Positions 11,667 to 22,137 of a stretch of DNA of 64,000 bases are shown piece by piece. A program made the position numbers and the translations under genes. The stretch's first letter is position 1; the number at the start of each line of letters is the position of its first letter. The stretch is from assembly GCA_947683425.1 (NCBI GenBank), contig CANTUQ010000050.1, forward strand, positions 13,818,501 to 13,882,500, given 5' to 3'. Source of the stretch: Excoecaria cochinchinensis (lineage: Eukaryota; Streptophyta; Magnoliopsida; Malpighiales; Euphorbiaceae). The notes beneath the pieces were generated by a model. The model searched no databases. It worked only from the letters and a program-made list of their open reading frames with translations, and was not told the origin of the DNA.

Positions 11667-14600
11667 ATGAGTCCCTTTGTTTTGCTTTGGTGGCTCCTCA
11701 TCTGGGCTATCTTTGCTGTTGGTTGCAGCTTTACTGGGTGCATTCCCAGGGAGAGAGATGCTCTTCTCAACTTCAAACTCCATCTCATTGATCCTTCAAA
11801 TCGACTCTCAGATTGGACTGCCAATGGAGACTGTTGCAATTGGACTGGAGTTGTCTGCCACAACATCACTTCTCATGTTCTTCAGCTCCATCTTCGTACA
11901 CTTTCTTATGCTGAATATTTGGGCCCCAATCGTCACTATGATGATAAAGAATATGTTTATTATGAAGAATATGCAGAGTATTATGAGAAGTCCGCATTGG
12001 GTGGAAATGTGAGTTCTTCTTTGGCTGAGTTGAAACATTTGAGATATTTGGACCTTAGCAATAATCATTTTGGAGGAGTTCCCATTCCTACATTCCTTGC
12101 TTCCATGGGGAGTTTAAGATATCTAAACCTCTCTGATGCTGGATTTGGAGGAACAATTCCTCCTCAGCTTGGAAATCTCTCTAATTTACACTATCTCAAT
12201 CTTCGAGGAGCCTATGATACTGTTGAGAATTTAGATTGGATTTCTGGTCTCTCTTCTTTAGAATTTCTTGATCTGAGTTATGCAAACCTTAGTAAATCAT
12301 TTGATTGGCTGAAGGTCATGAATTCACTCCCTTCTTTGGTTGAATTGCACTTGTCATATTGTCAACTTCCAGGTTTTAATCCTCTCCTCAATCTTAACTT
12401 TTCTTCTCTTTCCATCCTTGATCTCTCATCTAATTATTTTGGAGGTCCAATTCCAAATGTTCTTCAAAATATGACTTCTCTACTCAGGGAACTTGATTTG
12501 TCATACAATGATTTCAGTTCCTCCATACCCGATTGGTTATACGGTCTCAGCCATTTACAAAATCTCAACCTTAGATCCAATTATAACTTGCGAGGTCAAA
12601 TTTCAAGTGCCATTGGAAACTTGACTTCTCTCATCAGCCTTGACTTGTCAAACAATTATGAACTTGAATTTGAACAGGGGATTCCAAACTCATTACAAAA
12701 CTTTTGTAACTTAAGGTCGCTTCTTCTATCAGATGTCAAAATAAATCAGAAAATAAATAATTTCTTTGAAATTATGTCCTCGGGATGTATATCGCATGGG
12801 CTAAAATCGTTGAAGTTGGGTTATTATAATATGTCTGGTCATTTGACAGATCATATCGGCAATTTTAAGAATTTAGAGTTCCTTGAACTTTATGGCAATT
12901 TGATCCAGGGACCAATTCCAAGATCCTTAAAACATCTTTGCAATTTGAGGTCACTATATATAGATGGGGTCAAATTGGGCCAAGAGATAAATGATGTCCT
13001 AGAAATTCTCTCATCGGGATGTATCTCATATGGGCTACAATCATTAGTGTTGGCAGATTGTCAATTATCAGGTCATTTGAGCGATAGTCTGAGCCAATTG
13101 AGGAATCTTAGTAGCCTTGATCTACCTTATAATTCCATCTCTAGTCCAATCCCATCGTCTTTGGGAGAAATGAATCTTAGCAGCCTTGATCTTTCTTCTA
13201 ATTCCATCTCTGGTCCAATCCCATTGTCTTTGGGAGAAATGACCTCCTTGAAATCATTGCGGCTTGACAATAACAATCTGAATGGAAGTCTTCCTGTATC
13301 TCTTGGACGACTTACAAAATTGGAGGTATTGGTTATCTCAAATAATTTATTGGAGGGTGAGGTTTCTGAACTTCACTTTGCAAATCTCACAAAGCTGCGT
13401 TCTCTTGATGCATCTGAAATGGGTAAAAACATTGCATTGAGAGTTAGCCCCAATTGGATTCCTCCTCTTCAACTTGAAGACTTAGAATTAAGATCTTGGC
13501 ATATTGGACCTCAATTTCCATTATGGCTTCATTCATTACAGCATTTAGAATATCTGGATCTATCAAACTCAGGAATCTCAAGTCCGATCCCTATTTGGTT
13601 TTGGGATAATTTGTCTTCTCAATATTCTTATTTAAACTTTTCTCATAACCAAATGCATGGATCCATTCCAAATATCCCTTCTTTCGGTACTTTCTCCCTG
13701 ATAGATTTAAGTTCCAATAATTTTAGTGGTCCAGTCCCTTTCTTCTCTCCAAATCTGACTGCATTAGATCTCTCCAATAATTCATTTTCTGGGTCTATCT
13801 CCAATTTTTTATGTTACAACAAGCATGAGGTGAAGTATATGCAATTTCTTTATCTTGGAAGAAATCTGTTGTCCGGTGAGATACCGGATTGTTGGATGAG
13901 TTGGGAATATTTGGTGGCCATAAAATTGAACAACAACAAATTTAGTGGAAATCTGCCCAAATCCATTGGAACTCTTAGCTTCCTTGAGTCGCTTTCCCTT
14001 CGTAATAACAATATCTCAGGTGTCATCCCATTATCACTTGCAAATTGTACAGATCTAATCACACTTGATGTTAGTGATAACAAATTGAGCGGAAATATTC
14101 CGATATGGATTGGAGATAGATTTTCAAGATTGATGATTCTTATATTGCGTGCAAATAAATTTGCTGGTTGCATACCTAATGAGTTGTGCCATGTAACTTC
14201 GTTGCACATCCTAGACCTTGCTGAAAACAAATTCTCTGGTACAATACCTAGCTGCTTCTATAACTTCACAGCAATGGCTACAAACAATGATTCTAGTGGC
14301 AGCTTTTATTTTCCTAGCAACACTACAGGTCTATTCTGGGAGAGCACTTTATTGATGACGAAGGGAAAAGTTTTGGAATACAGCACCATTCTTGTATTTG
14401 TAAGAAGCATAGATCTTTCTCATAACAATTTATCTGGAGAGATTCCAGAAGAAATAACAAGACTTGCAGGATTACGATCGTTGAGTCTGACATACAATGC
14501 TTTGGGCGGAAGAATTCCTAGGAATATAGGAGTTATGCAATCATTGGAAATTCTTGATTTTTCCAAAAATCAAATTTTCGGTGAAATTCCTTCAAGCATC

Positions 14601-14990
14601 TCGAGCTTAACATTTTTGAATTATTTGAACCTGTCCAACAACAAATTGTGGGGAAGAATTCCTAAAAGTACTCAATTGCAGAGTTTTGATTCATCTAGTT
14701 TCTTTGGCAATGATCTTTGTGGACCTCCGCTGACCAATAATTGCAGTGCAGATGATCCCTCTGATCCCAACATCGAGAAAGGTATAGAAAAAGATTATGG
14801 CAATGAAACCCAAGTAGTGGATTGGTTCTGCTTTTACGTGAGCATTGGCCTTGGATTTGTGGTTGGATTTTGGGGTGTAATAGGTCCTCTTGTTTTTAAC
14901 AGACAATGGAGGCATTTTTACTACAACTTCTTAGGTTTTATGTGGAACAAGTTTTGGGTTTGGTTTCATGAATATGTTGTCAGAATTTAG
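11667..14990 (+). CDS. LRR receptor-like protein (EIX/RLP type), copy B, complete
   Basis: This intronless gene encodes 1107 residues. The start at 11667 is supported by a hydrophobic signal peptide (residues about 1-25) followed by the plant LRR N-cap with its paired-cysteine motif CCNWTGVVC (about 55-65). LRRs of the LxxLxLSxNxFxGxIP type then run from about residue 120 to 990 with a non-LRR island, followed by a C-cap (NDLCGPPLTNNC), an acidic stretch, a membrane segment near 1053-1077 and a short tail ending HEYVVRI. There is no kinase domain. The family sits in the plasma membrane and works with SOBIR1/BAK1-type kinases in immunity or development; the ligand of this protein is unknown. 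Compared with copy A it differs at a handful of bases and lacks one 24-residue LRR. The acidic tyrosine-rich insert at about residues 90-110 (YYEEYAEYYEK) is unusual. Confidence 0.93.
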   Translation: MSPFVLLWWLLIWAIFAVGCSFTGCIPRERDALLNFKLHLIDPSNRLSDWTANGDCCNWTGVVCHNITSHVLQLHLRTLSYAEYLGPNRHYDDKEYVYYEEYAEYYEKSALGGNVSSSLAELKHLRYLDLSNNHFGGVPIPTFLASMGSLRYLNLSDAGFGGTIPPQLGNLSNLHYLNLRGAYDTVENLDWISGLSSLEFLDLSYANLSKSFDWLKVMNSLPSLVELHLSYCQLPGFNPLLNLNFSSLSILDLSSNYFGGPIPNVLQNMTSLLRELDLSYNDFSSSIPDWLYGLSHLQNLNLRSNYNLRGQISSAIGNLTSLISLDLSNNYELEFEQGIPNSLQNFCNLRSLLLSDVKINQKINNFFEIMSSGCISHGLKSLKLGYYNMSGHLTDHIGNFKNLEFLELYGNLIQGPIPRSLKHLCNLRSLYIDGVKLGQEINDVLEILSSGCISYGLQSLVLADCQLSGHLSDSLSQLRNLSSLDLPYNSISSPIPSSLGEMNLSSLDLSSNSISGPIPLSLGEMTSLKSLRLDNNNLNGSLPVSLGRLTKLEVLVISNNLLEGEVSELHFANLTKLRSLDASEMGKNIALRVSPNWIPPLQLEDLELRSWHIGPQFPLWLHSLQHLEYLDLSNSGISSPIPIWFWDNLSSQYSYLNFSHNQMHGSIPNIPSFGTFSLIDLSSNNFSGPVPFFSPNLTALDLSNNSFSGSISNFLCYNKHEVKYMQFLYLGRNLLSGEIPDCWMSWEYLVAIKLNNNKFSGNLPKSIGTLSFLESLSLRNNNISGVIPLSLANCTDLITLDVSDNKLSGNIPIWIGDRFSRLMILILRANKFAGCIPNELCHVTSLHILDLAENKFSGTIPSCFYNFTAMATNNDSSGSFYFPSNTTGLFWESTLLMTKGKVLEYSTILVFVRSIDLSHNNLSGEIPEEITRLAGLRSLSLTYNALGGRIPRNIGVMQSLEILDFSKNQIFGEIPSSISSLTFLNYLNLSNNKLWGRIPKSTQLQSFDSSSFFGNDLCGPPLTNNCSADDPSDPNIEKGIEKDYGNETQVVDWFCFYVSIGLGFVVGFWGVIGPLVFNRQWRHFYYNFLGFMWNKFWVWFHEYVVRI

Positions 14991-15111
14991 TGTGCGCAAT
15001 GTGTCTTCTTGTCATTCATATCGAGTAATAATTTTGTGTCTATTATATTATAATATATAGTTGTAATACCAAGTGAAATATAATTAACCGTTAAGGATTA
15101 ATTAAATACTT

Positions 15112-15471
15112 ATGGTTTCTTGGAGTTCCTACACAGCCGAGGCTTCTGCCATCTCCTTTGGTCTTAGACTTGCTTACGACCTCTCTTTTCCTCATGTAAT
15201 GGTGGCGTCGGACTGTAAAATGGTTATAGATAAGTTGGCTGCAGGTGTTACGCATAGATCTGGGCTTGGGACCATCCTTAATGACTGTCACGCTTTCGGC
15301 AGACGTTTAAACTCTTGTTCATGGAGTTTTACCCCTAGGCTAGCTAATAAGGTTGCTCATGCCTTGGCAAAGTTTGATTCTGGGTCTTGTGAGGAACTCA
15401 TTTGGATTGAAGAGTGCCCCACTTTTTTAACTTATCTTGTAGCTTGTGATGTCCCTTCTTCTGTTTCTTAA
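15112..15471 (+). pseudogene. LINE RNase H domain fragment (RVT_3 type)
   Basis: About 119 codons resemble the C-terminal RNase H-like domain common in plant LINEs. Visible are the AEASAI acidic motif (E near residue 10), VASDC (D near 34) and the closing NKVAHALAKF motif. The ATG at 15112 comes from the target-site duplication and is in frame by chance, so it is not a native start. Reverse transcriptase and endonuclease are missing because of the 5' truncation. No function is expected. Confidence 0.85.
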
Positions 15472-15512
15472 TGAAAGTCTCCTCTTTCTATCAAAAAAAA
15501 AAAAAAAAAAAA
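15119..15512 (+). mobile_element. 5'-truncated LINE (L1-type) insertion
   Basis: A 394-bp insertion consists of the 3' end of a non-LTR retrotransposon: an RNase H domain, a stop, a short 3' tail and about 20 A residues ending at 15512. It is bracketed by a 15-bp target duplication. This is the signature of target-primed reverse transcription that stopped early. The insertion split the 3' flank of RLP copy B after the block duplication. Confidence 0.9.
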
Positions 15513-15527
15513 AAATACTTATGGTTT

Positions 15528-16292
15528 AGGTCCTTTCATTTCCATTTTCTACAAACCCAAAGATGAATAGGGCCTCCCAGCAACTAATTGTTGTGCTTGA
15601 CTAAACGTTCATGTGCAAAGAACTCGAGTATTTGTTACAGAGTGAGAAGCATTGCAGTGCACAAGATTGCAAAGAGAATCGAGTTCAAAGTACATGCTGC
15701 TGTTAATTGCTTGGCAATATACTAGTTCATCACTGTCAATAACTGCTAATTGACATAAAATCATCCTTTCTTGTTCATATTTTATTTGAAAAAAGGCTTA
15801 GCTAATTCCACGCATCTGACCCAAAAATCCCTTCCAACTTTTCAATCTTCCCATTCAATCCTAGGTCCCCTCTTCCCTTATTCTTTCCATTCCACCCATG
15901 AACAATCAAATAACTAGTAAATCCAGCTCAACTAATAGTCCTCAGATAGCACCATCAAGGAATGTGTCAAGCTTTGGGGAGTTAAGAAAAAGTGAAACGT
16001 ATTCAGTATCATTGAATATAAAACTAGCACTAAATATCTTATATCACAAGAACCCCCCAGAGTTGAAAGTTCTATTCAAATTGTTAATAAGGATCTCTAA
16101 TGACTAACAGTCAAACAGATGAAGCATTTGTCATTAACGAAGCATGTTTGAAAGCCAAAGAGAATTAAATTTTTCAAATAGACTAATTTGATATAAGAAA
16201 GCATCTCTACTCCAAAACCCAAATCACTGAGTTTGGGAAAACAAAAAAGAAACAAAGCAAACAAATCAAGAAAGAGAAATTCAGCAAATACT
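15528..16292. repeat. Duplicated spacer of the RPP3 block, copy 1
   Basis: Noncoding spacer that matches about 39160-40496, with a gap where the longer copy has about 500 extra bases, and parts of 42370-42880. Shared landmarks are GAGTATTTGTTA, GAAGCATTGCAGTGCACA and CATGAACAATCAAATAA. It is the 3' neighbour of the P3 pseudogene. Confidence 0.75.
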
Positions 16293-16433
16293 CTAATCAA
16301 ACAGAGAGAATCCCATGTCATCATCACTTTCCTCTGCTGGCTCATCCTTCTTTTCCTCAGCTGCCGGTGCTTCTGCTGAAGCTGCACCACTAGCTAAGAA
16401 ACCTCCACCAATGCCACCGCCGATGACGATCCC
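16293..16433 (-). pseudogene. Ribosomal protein P3 pseudogene: exon 2 only
   Basis: Read on the minus strand, this is the second exon of a P3 stalk-protein gene. It has a glycine/alanine hinge, an EEKKDEPAEESDDD acidic stretch and the family C-terminal tail MGFSLFD, ending at the stop 16293-16295. The frame is open for 46 codons and the AG acceptor at 16434-16435 is kept. It is shorter than exon 2 of the intact copy (40497-40664) by nine alanine/proline-rich codons. The intron remnant continues to about 16597 and then joins directly to sequence that lies at about 41605 in the intact copy, so exon 1 and the promoter are gone. It is a deletion-killed segmental duplicate, not a processed copy. 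Confidence 0.88.
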
Positions 16434-17076
16434 CTATGCCATAAGAAATATAAATCCAAATCTGCTTAAGCATATATAAGAATCTAAACCAATTACGGCG
16501 ATACTCTGTTTTTCCAAGAAAATCCCCCATCAAGACTACACTTTTATACACACAAATTGGTTTAACTAATTCCGGCCTGCTTATCATACATTTACTTTAG
16601 TAGAAATTATTGCAAAGTAAAGATGGAATGAAAATTATTTTCTTAAAATGGTTACTGTTATATCAAAATTATAAAACTAAATAAATTATATATGAATATC
16701 ATAATTTTTAAAATGATAAAACAAATAATTTACAAGCTCAGAACACCCTCTGCAACCTTGGATAGCACCCTTTTCATCTTCTGTTTCAGCTTTTGTCGGT
16801 AATGACCCTCTCAAGAACATTGTGATTGTCTTCCTTTTTCTTTTCTTTTTCTTCTTCTTTTTCTTTTTCTTTGTAAATAAAATGTTTTCAAAATCAAGTC
16901 TTGAGCCAGTTGAATTGTCACTAACCTTCAGCCTCTCCATTTTCGACTTTCAGGTTTGGGAGAGAAGTCTTTTAACAGAATAAAAAGGTGTCCTTTTCTG
17001 ATGTCGTCATCCTTTTGGCAGAAGAAGTTCCAACAATTCTCTCTAGAGCAATCCCAATAAAATTAATTCATGAAGA
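16434..17076. other. RPP3 intron remnant and duplicated downstream sequence
   Basis: 16434-16597 matches the RPP3 intron. From about 16598 (TAGTAGAAATTATTGC) it matches about 41605-41700, and 16810-17076 matches about 42895-43225, including a CTT-rich tract and CATCCTTTTGGCAGAAGAAG. No gene is supported here. Confidence 0.7.
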
Positions 17077-17081
17077 CAATG

Positions 17082-17455
17082 TGTTAGGATTAATTCCTAA
17101 CAATTAATTAGTAGTTGTTTGGTTGGGAATTCTGATATGGATAGGAGAGAATTTGGAGAATAAGAAAGAAAAAGAGAGAAAGAGAGAATAAAGCAATAGG
17201 ACAAAAGGCAGATCTCGGAGAGAGAAAAAGAAAATTTGTATTCAATCATTGAGTGGTCCCAAAAGCGGACGTTACAGCTATTTAAGGAGCAAAAGAAAGG
17301 ACAGCTGTGCTAGATGACAATTGCACACGCAATCCTTGCTCAACAAACTAACAATTCTGGAATAGTAATTCCCCAACCTTACCTTTTCCAGCCATAACAG
17401 AATTAACATATTAATAACCTAATTGACATTTTTAGCCTTCCTTTTATACTTAACA
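17082..17455 (-). repeat. LTR of Gypsy 1 (3' LTR in element orientation)
   Basis: A 374-bp LTR, TG...CA. The internal sequence touching it (ACTACGGGTAT on the minus strand) contains no recognisable polypurine tract. Confidence 0.9.
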
Positions 17456-20400
17456 ATACCCGTAGTACTTTGCTGTCAATTTAAGGGACTTCCTAACAGC
17501 CAAAGTGAGTTGTCTGTAGGGCTGAAGCTTGAGGTATACCCAGTACCCTACTTAGAATTCCCTCTCAGTTCTGCCTTTGTCTGCATACTGTTTCATTTTG
17601 TTCTTGGAGGTGGCTAACTGCTTTTTGAGGAAGGAGTTCATGGTCTCTCTGGACTGTAGGTACTCTGCTACTGCAGCTACATATGCTGGAAGGGAAGGGA
17701 CAGCAGGTAATGAAGGAGGGTCAGCCTCAAAGGGGCTCATTTTAAGTGCTGAGTGGTAACTGGTATTGTACCAGTATTCAGCTAGACTGAGCCATTTGAA
17801 CCACCTGCTTGGCTTGTGAAAACTCATGCATCTGAGATAGCACTCTAAGCATCTGTTCAGCCTCTCAGTCTGTCCATCAGATTAAGCTGTTGTGGAGTGC
17901 ATCTTGACGCCCAATAGCTTCATTAATTCCTGCCAAAACCTCCAGCGAACAACCTGTCCCTGTTGGTTACAATGGTGGCTGGCATTCCATGTAGCTTAAG
18001 ACTTGATCCGAGAAAACTTGGGCAACAACGGCTGCTGTAAAAGGGTGAGCAAGTGGAATGAAATGCCCCATCTTAGAGAACCTGTCCACGACTACCAGAA
18101 TGGTGTCATAACCTCCTGATTTAGGCAACTTTTCAATAAAATCCATAAAGATATCGACCCAAGCCTGGCTAGCAATGGGCCTATGGTGCTACAGATTCTG
18201 CCTTGCACCGCTGACAAGTATCGCACTTAGTGACCCACTCAATAACATTTTTCTGCATAGCAGGCCAATAAAAGGTCTGTTGAAGCCTGGTTAGAGTACC
18301 TCTAATGCCTGAGTGGCCTCCAAATGGAAAGTTATGTCAGATATTTAGTAGCTGCTGCCTTAAGAGTTGTGTTTGAGCCAATGTAAAGCTTGCCTTTATA
18401 TCTTACTAACCCTCCATGCAGGGTGTGGTGAGGCAGGCTGAAGGGAAAAATAGCTAACTGCTGGATGATGGAATGGCCTTTGTCATCAGCAGTGTAGGAC
18501 AGGAGTACTTCGTCAATCCAGGTAGGTGTGATGGCTGTAATTGCTGAAAGAGTTGAGGGTGGTGAGCCTTCAAATTTTCTAGAGAGGGCATCAACAGCCT
18601 TGTTGTCACTGCCCTTCTTATAGAGAATTGTGTAGTCCAGTCCCAATAGTTTAGTGATACCCTTCGTTTGGATGTAGGTGTGCAGCCTTTGCTCCAAGAG
18701 ATGCTTGATGCTCTCATGGTCAGTTTTAATGGTGAAAGGTCCTTGTTCCAAATCATGCCTCCGTTTGGTGACTGCATGTGTGATAGCTAGAAGTTCTCTC
18801 TCATAGGCTGACAGCTGTTGAGCCCTAGGACTAAGTGGTTTAGAGAGATAGACAATCGGGTGGTTCTGCTGGAGGAGGACAGCACCTATGCCTGTGTTAC
18901 TGGCATCGCACTCTAGGGTGAAGGGTTGCTGGAAATTGGGTAGGGCTAGAATGGGGGCTTGGGACATTAATTGTTTAAGATGATCAAATGTTGCCTGAGC
19001 TGCCGGACTCCAGCAGAAACTGTCCTCCAGCAAATAAAGTTAGTCGCTTACTAACAATACCATACCCTTGAATAAATCTCCTATAGTAGCCCGTGAGTCC
19101 CAAAAATCCCCTGAGGCCAAGTAACAATGGCCTCAATCTTGCTAGGGTCAGTAGCAACTGCTGCCCCAGAAATGACGTGGCCCAAATATGAGACTTGAGG
19201 CTGCCCGATTTCACATTTGGATTCTTTTGCATACAGCTTATGGGTTCTGAGGAGGTCAAGGACAATTTGGAGGTGGATTAGATGTTGTTTTGCATTAGGA
19301 CTGTAGATTAGGATGTCATCAAAAAAGACTAAGACAAATTTCCTCAAATAGAGTTTAAAGATGGAGTTCATAAGGGATTGGAATGTGGCTGGGACATTAT
19401 TAAGGCCAAAGGACATGACAAGGAACTCATAAAGGCCTGAGTGAGTTCTGAAGGCTGTTTTAGTGATGTCAGGAGTATGCATTCTGATTTGATAGTATCC
19501 TGCCCTTAAGTCCAATTTGGTGAACATAGCTGCCCCATGTAATTCGTCCATCAAATCCTCAATCAGTGGTATAGGGAATTTGTCCTTCATAGTGACCTTG
19601 TTGAACTCCCTATAATCTATACAAAATTGCCATGTACCATCTTTTTTCTTCACCAAAAGAACAGGAGAAGCGACGGGGCTGGAAATAGGCTGGATTAGGA
19701 AATTATCCAACATCTCTTCAACTAATCTTTCTATCTCATTTTTTTGGTGGTGGGAATAATGATAGGGTTTGATATTGATGGGTTGAGTTTTAGGTTTGAG
19801 GGGAATGGAGTGATCATGGGTTCTTTGGGGTGGTAAGGTGGATGGAGTGCTAAAGACATATTGGTAGTGGACGAGGAGGTGCTGTATTGGTGGAGGAATT
19901 GGAAAATCAGGGGGCTTAGGTGTGGTTTGAACAAGTTGTGTGGCTGTAATATAAAATAGCTTGGAGGTAAACCCTTGCCACCCATTCTGCATAAGCTTCC
20001 TTACAGATTTAAGCGACAACATCTTCAAGGAAGCCTGCTCATTAAGACCTTTCAGAACCAGGGCTTTTCCGTCCTTGACGATGGTGAGTGTAGGTTTATC
20101 AAAGTCAAAGGTGACGGGATTGTACCCTTTCATCCAATCTACCCCAAGTATGACATCATAATCTCCCAATTCAAAAATCCAGAAGCTAAACTTGAATTGG
20201 TAGCCCTACATGTGCCAAATGCAATGGTTCCATTTGTCTTGAACTTGAATTTTTCGGCCATCAACAGCAGACACTGTGACAGGAGTTACTTTGGTTATTG
20301 GTAGTTTCAATTCCTTGACTAACTTGGAGTCCACAAAACTATGGGTACTCCCATTGTCATAAGCATCATAATGGGTCTTCCTTGCAACTGTCCCATAATC

Positions 20401-21723
20401 TTGAGGGTGTTGTTACTCAATCCTCCTTCTACTGCATGTATGGAGATCTGGACCTGTTCTAGGGTTGCTTCTTCTTCATCTGGGGTTGGCTCCTCCACTT
20501 CCTACCACTCTTCATCTTCTGGTTCTGCATCCTCAGTGGTGTGCAAGGCCATCAGCTTCTTATCAGTGCAGTTATGCCCTGGAAAATATTTATCTCCACA
20601 TTTGTAACAGCTGCCATGAATTCTCTTGGTGTTAGGGTTGTGGCTAGGGCTTGGAGTGATTATGTTCGGGATGGGATTACTGGTCTTGGGGCTGTATTGA
20701 TTTGGTTGAGGGCTGTAGTTGTTGAGGGGTCCGTTTGGGTTGACGGTTCTGGTGAATGTTCTAGGTTTAGTGGCCTCAAAGTATTACTCTTGGAGCTTAG
20801 CTTGAGCTATGGCCATATATAAATCTCTTGGGCTAAACATCCTTACCACACATTTGATTTCCTCCTTCAATCCCCCAATGAATCTACTGACATAATAAGG
20901 GTCAGTATGCTGGAGAAAAATCTTTTCTAGTTTCAACTTAAGATCCTCAAACCTATCCTAGTAAGCCTCCACTGTTGAGGTTTGTTTCAATTTCTGGAAC
21001 TCTTCAACTACATCTACTTCCCCACCCTCTCTGAACCTAAAGTGTAGGGCTTCAGCAAACTCTTCCCAAATTATTTCTTCCTTGTTCCAGGAACCACGCC
21101 TCAGCCTTCCCAACAAGGAATAGGCTGACCAGGTTCACCTGTCTGTCCCCTGATACTTCATAAATCTGGAAGTACTTTCTCCATTGTCAAATATAGGATC
21201 TGGCATCCCCTCCTTCAAATGTGGGCAGTTCACACTTGGGCAAAAGTTTATTGAGATAGGTTCTTCCATTTCCCCTACCTCCAATCCATCCCTCTCTCCT
21301 GATCCAGGCAGCAACCCTCTCTCCATATTAGGTATCTCTTGTGCTTCTTTACCCTTAACACTACTACTAACAGGTAAGGCATTATGGGAGGTAAACACGG
21401 GTGGTCTGGGTTTGAGTTACTGCATTACCTTGGATAAGTTGGGCTAAGTAGGCAACAGACCTCTGATTCTCCAGTCTGAGCTCCTCGTATTGGCCCTGGC
21501 TTCGTTTCTGGTCAGCCCTCAAATTGATCTGTTCCTGTTGCATCTCCTGGAGTTGGTTCTGTAGGGTCCCAAACCTAGCTTCCAACTGCTACAAAGAGTA
21601 GCTTCCTTGCTCCTCCAATCTGGAATCCAGGCTACGCAAGTGTTCTTCAACCTCCTCCATGGCAGCAGCTGGTTCATCAGTGGTACCTCCTTCTATCTTT
21701 TTGGCAGTGGGATTTTTACTCAT
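17456..21723 (-). pseudogene. Gypsy 1 gag-pol remnant
   Basis: On the minus strand the frame starts at ATG 21721-21723 with a coiled-coil gag N-terminus and meets a TAG at 21589-21591. Next come a CCHC knuckle (CYKCGDKYFPGHNC, near 20600), a protease whose active site reads DNGSTHSF with Asn instead of the usual Ser/Thr after Asp (20353-20358), and reverse transcriptase with FFDD (about 19800-19100). RNase H (about 18930-18600) and integrase (about 18330-17560) follow in shifted frames. The coding sequence ends abruptly after a KYYG motif at the LTR, so the integrase tail and any chromodomain are missing. Multiple frameshifts lie between 19270 and 18980. Confidence 0.88.
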
Positions 21724-21738
21724 CTTTAATCGTTGCTA

Positions 21739-21750
21739 GCTCTGATACCA
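21739..21750 (-). other. Primer-binding site (tRNA-iMet) of Gypsy 1
   Basis: TGGTATCAGAGC on the minus strand, two bases inside the LTR boundary, complementary to initiator tRNA-Met. Confidence 0.92.
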
Positions 21751-21752
21751 GT

Positions 21753-22132
21753 TGTTAGGATTAATTCCTAACAATTAATTAGTAGTTGTTTGGTTGGGAA
21801 TTCTGATAGGGATAGGAGAGAATTTGGAGGAGAAGAAAGAAAAAGAGAGAGAAAAGAAAGCGATAGGACAAAAGGAATATCTCGGAGAAAGGAGAGAGAA
21901 AAAGAGAATTTGTATTCAATCATTGAGTGGTGCCAAAAGTGGACGTTACAGCTATTTAAGGAGCAAAAGAAAGGACAACTGTGCTAGATGACAATTGCAC
22001 ATGCAATCCTTGCTCAACAAACTCACAATTCTGGAATAGTAATTGCCCTAACTACCTACCTTTTCTAGCCATAACAGAATTAACAGATTAATAACCTAAT
22101 TGATATTTTTACCCTTCCTTTTATACTTAACA
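21753..22132 (-). repeat. LTR of Gypsy 1 (5' LTR in element orientation)
   Basis: A 380-bp LTR paired with 17082-17455 and followed by the CAATG duplication. Confidence 0.9.
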
Positions 22133-22137
22133 CAATG

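Larger units (their letters stand above)
15104..15527 (+). repeat. 15-bp target-site duplication bracketing the LINE
   Basis: AAATACTTATGGTTT occurs at 15104-15118 and again at 15513-15527. The paralogous block at about 39145-39165 carries a single copy (one base different) with nothing inserted, so the repeat is the LINE target duplication. Confidence 0.88.
17082..22132 (-). mobile_element. Gypsy LTR retrotransposon 1, decayed
   Basis: A 5051-bp Ty3/Gypsy element on the minus strand. LTRs at 17082-17455 and 21753-22132 both begin TGTTAGGA and end CTTAACA. The 5-bp target duplication CAATG lies at 17077-17081 and 22133-22137. The paralogous block near 43225-43240 has CAATG once with uninterrupted flanks, which is a true empty site. 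The primer site for initiator tRNA-Met lies inside the right LTR. The polyprotein carries several stops and frameshifts, and the LTRs differ by roughly 5-6 percent plus indels by eye, so this is older than Copia 1 and the chromovirus at 27-33 kb. Confidence 0.93.

Noticed and set aside
16686..16940. Lysine-rich minus-strand frame (also 42875-43066)
   Set aside because: It is produced by a CTT-rich low-complexity tract in the duplicated block; the start codons and frames differ between copies.
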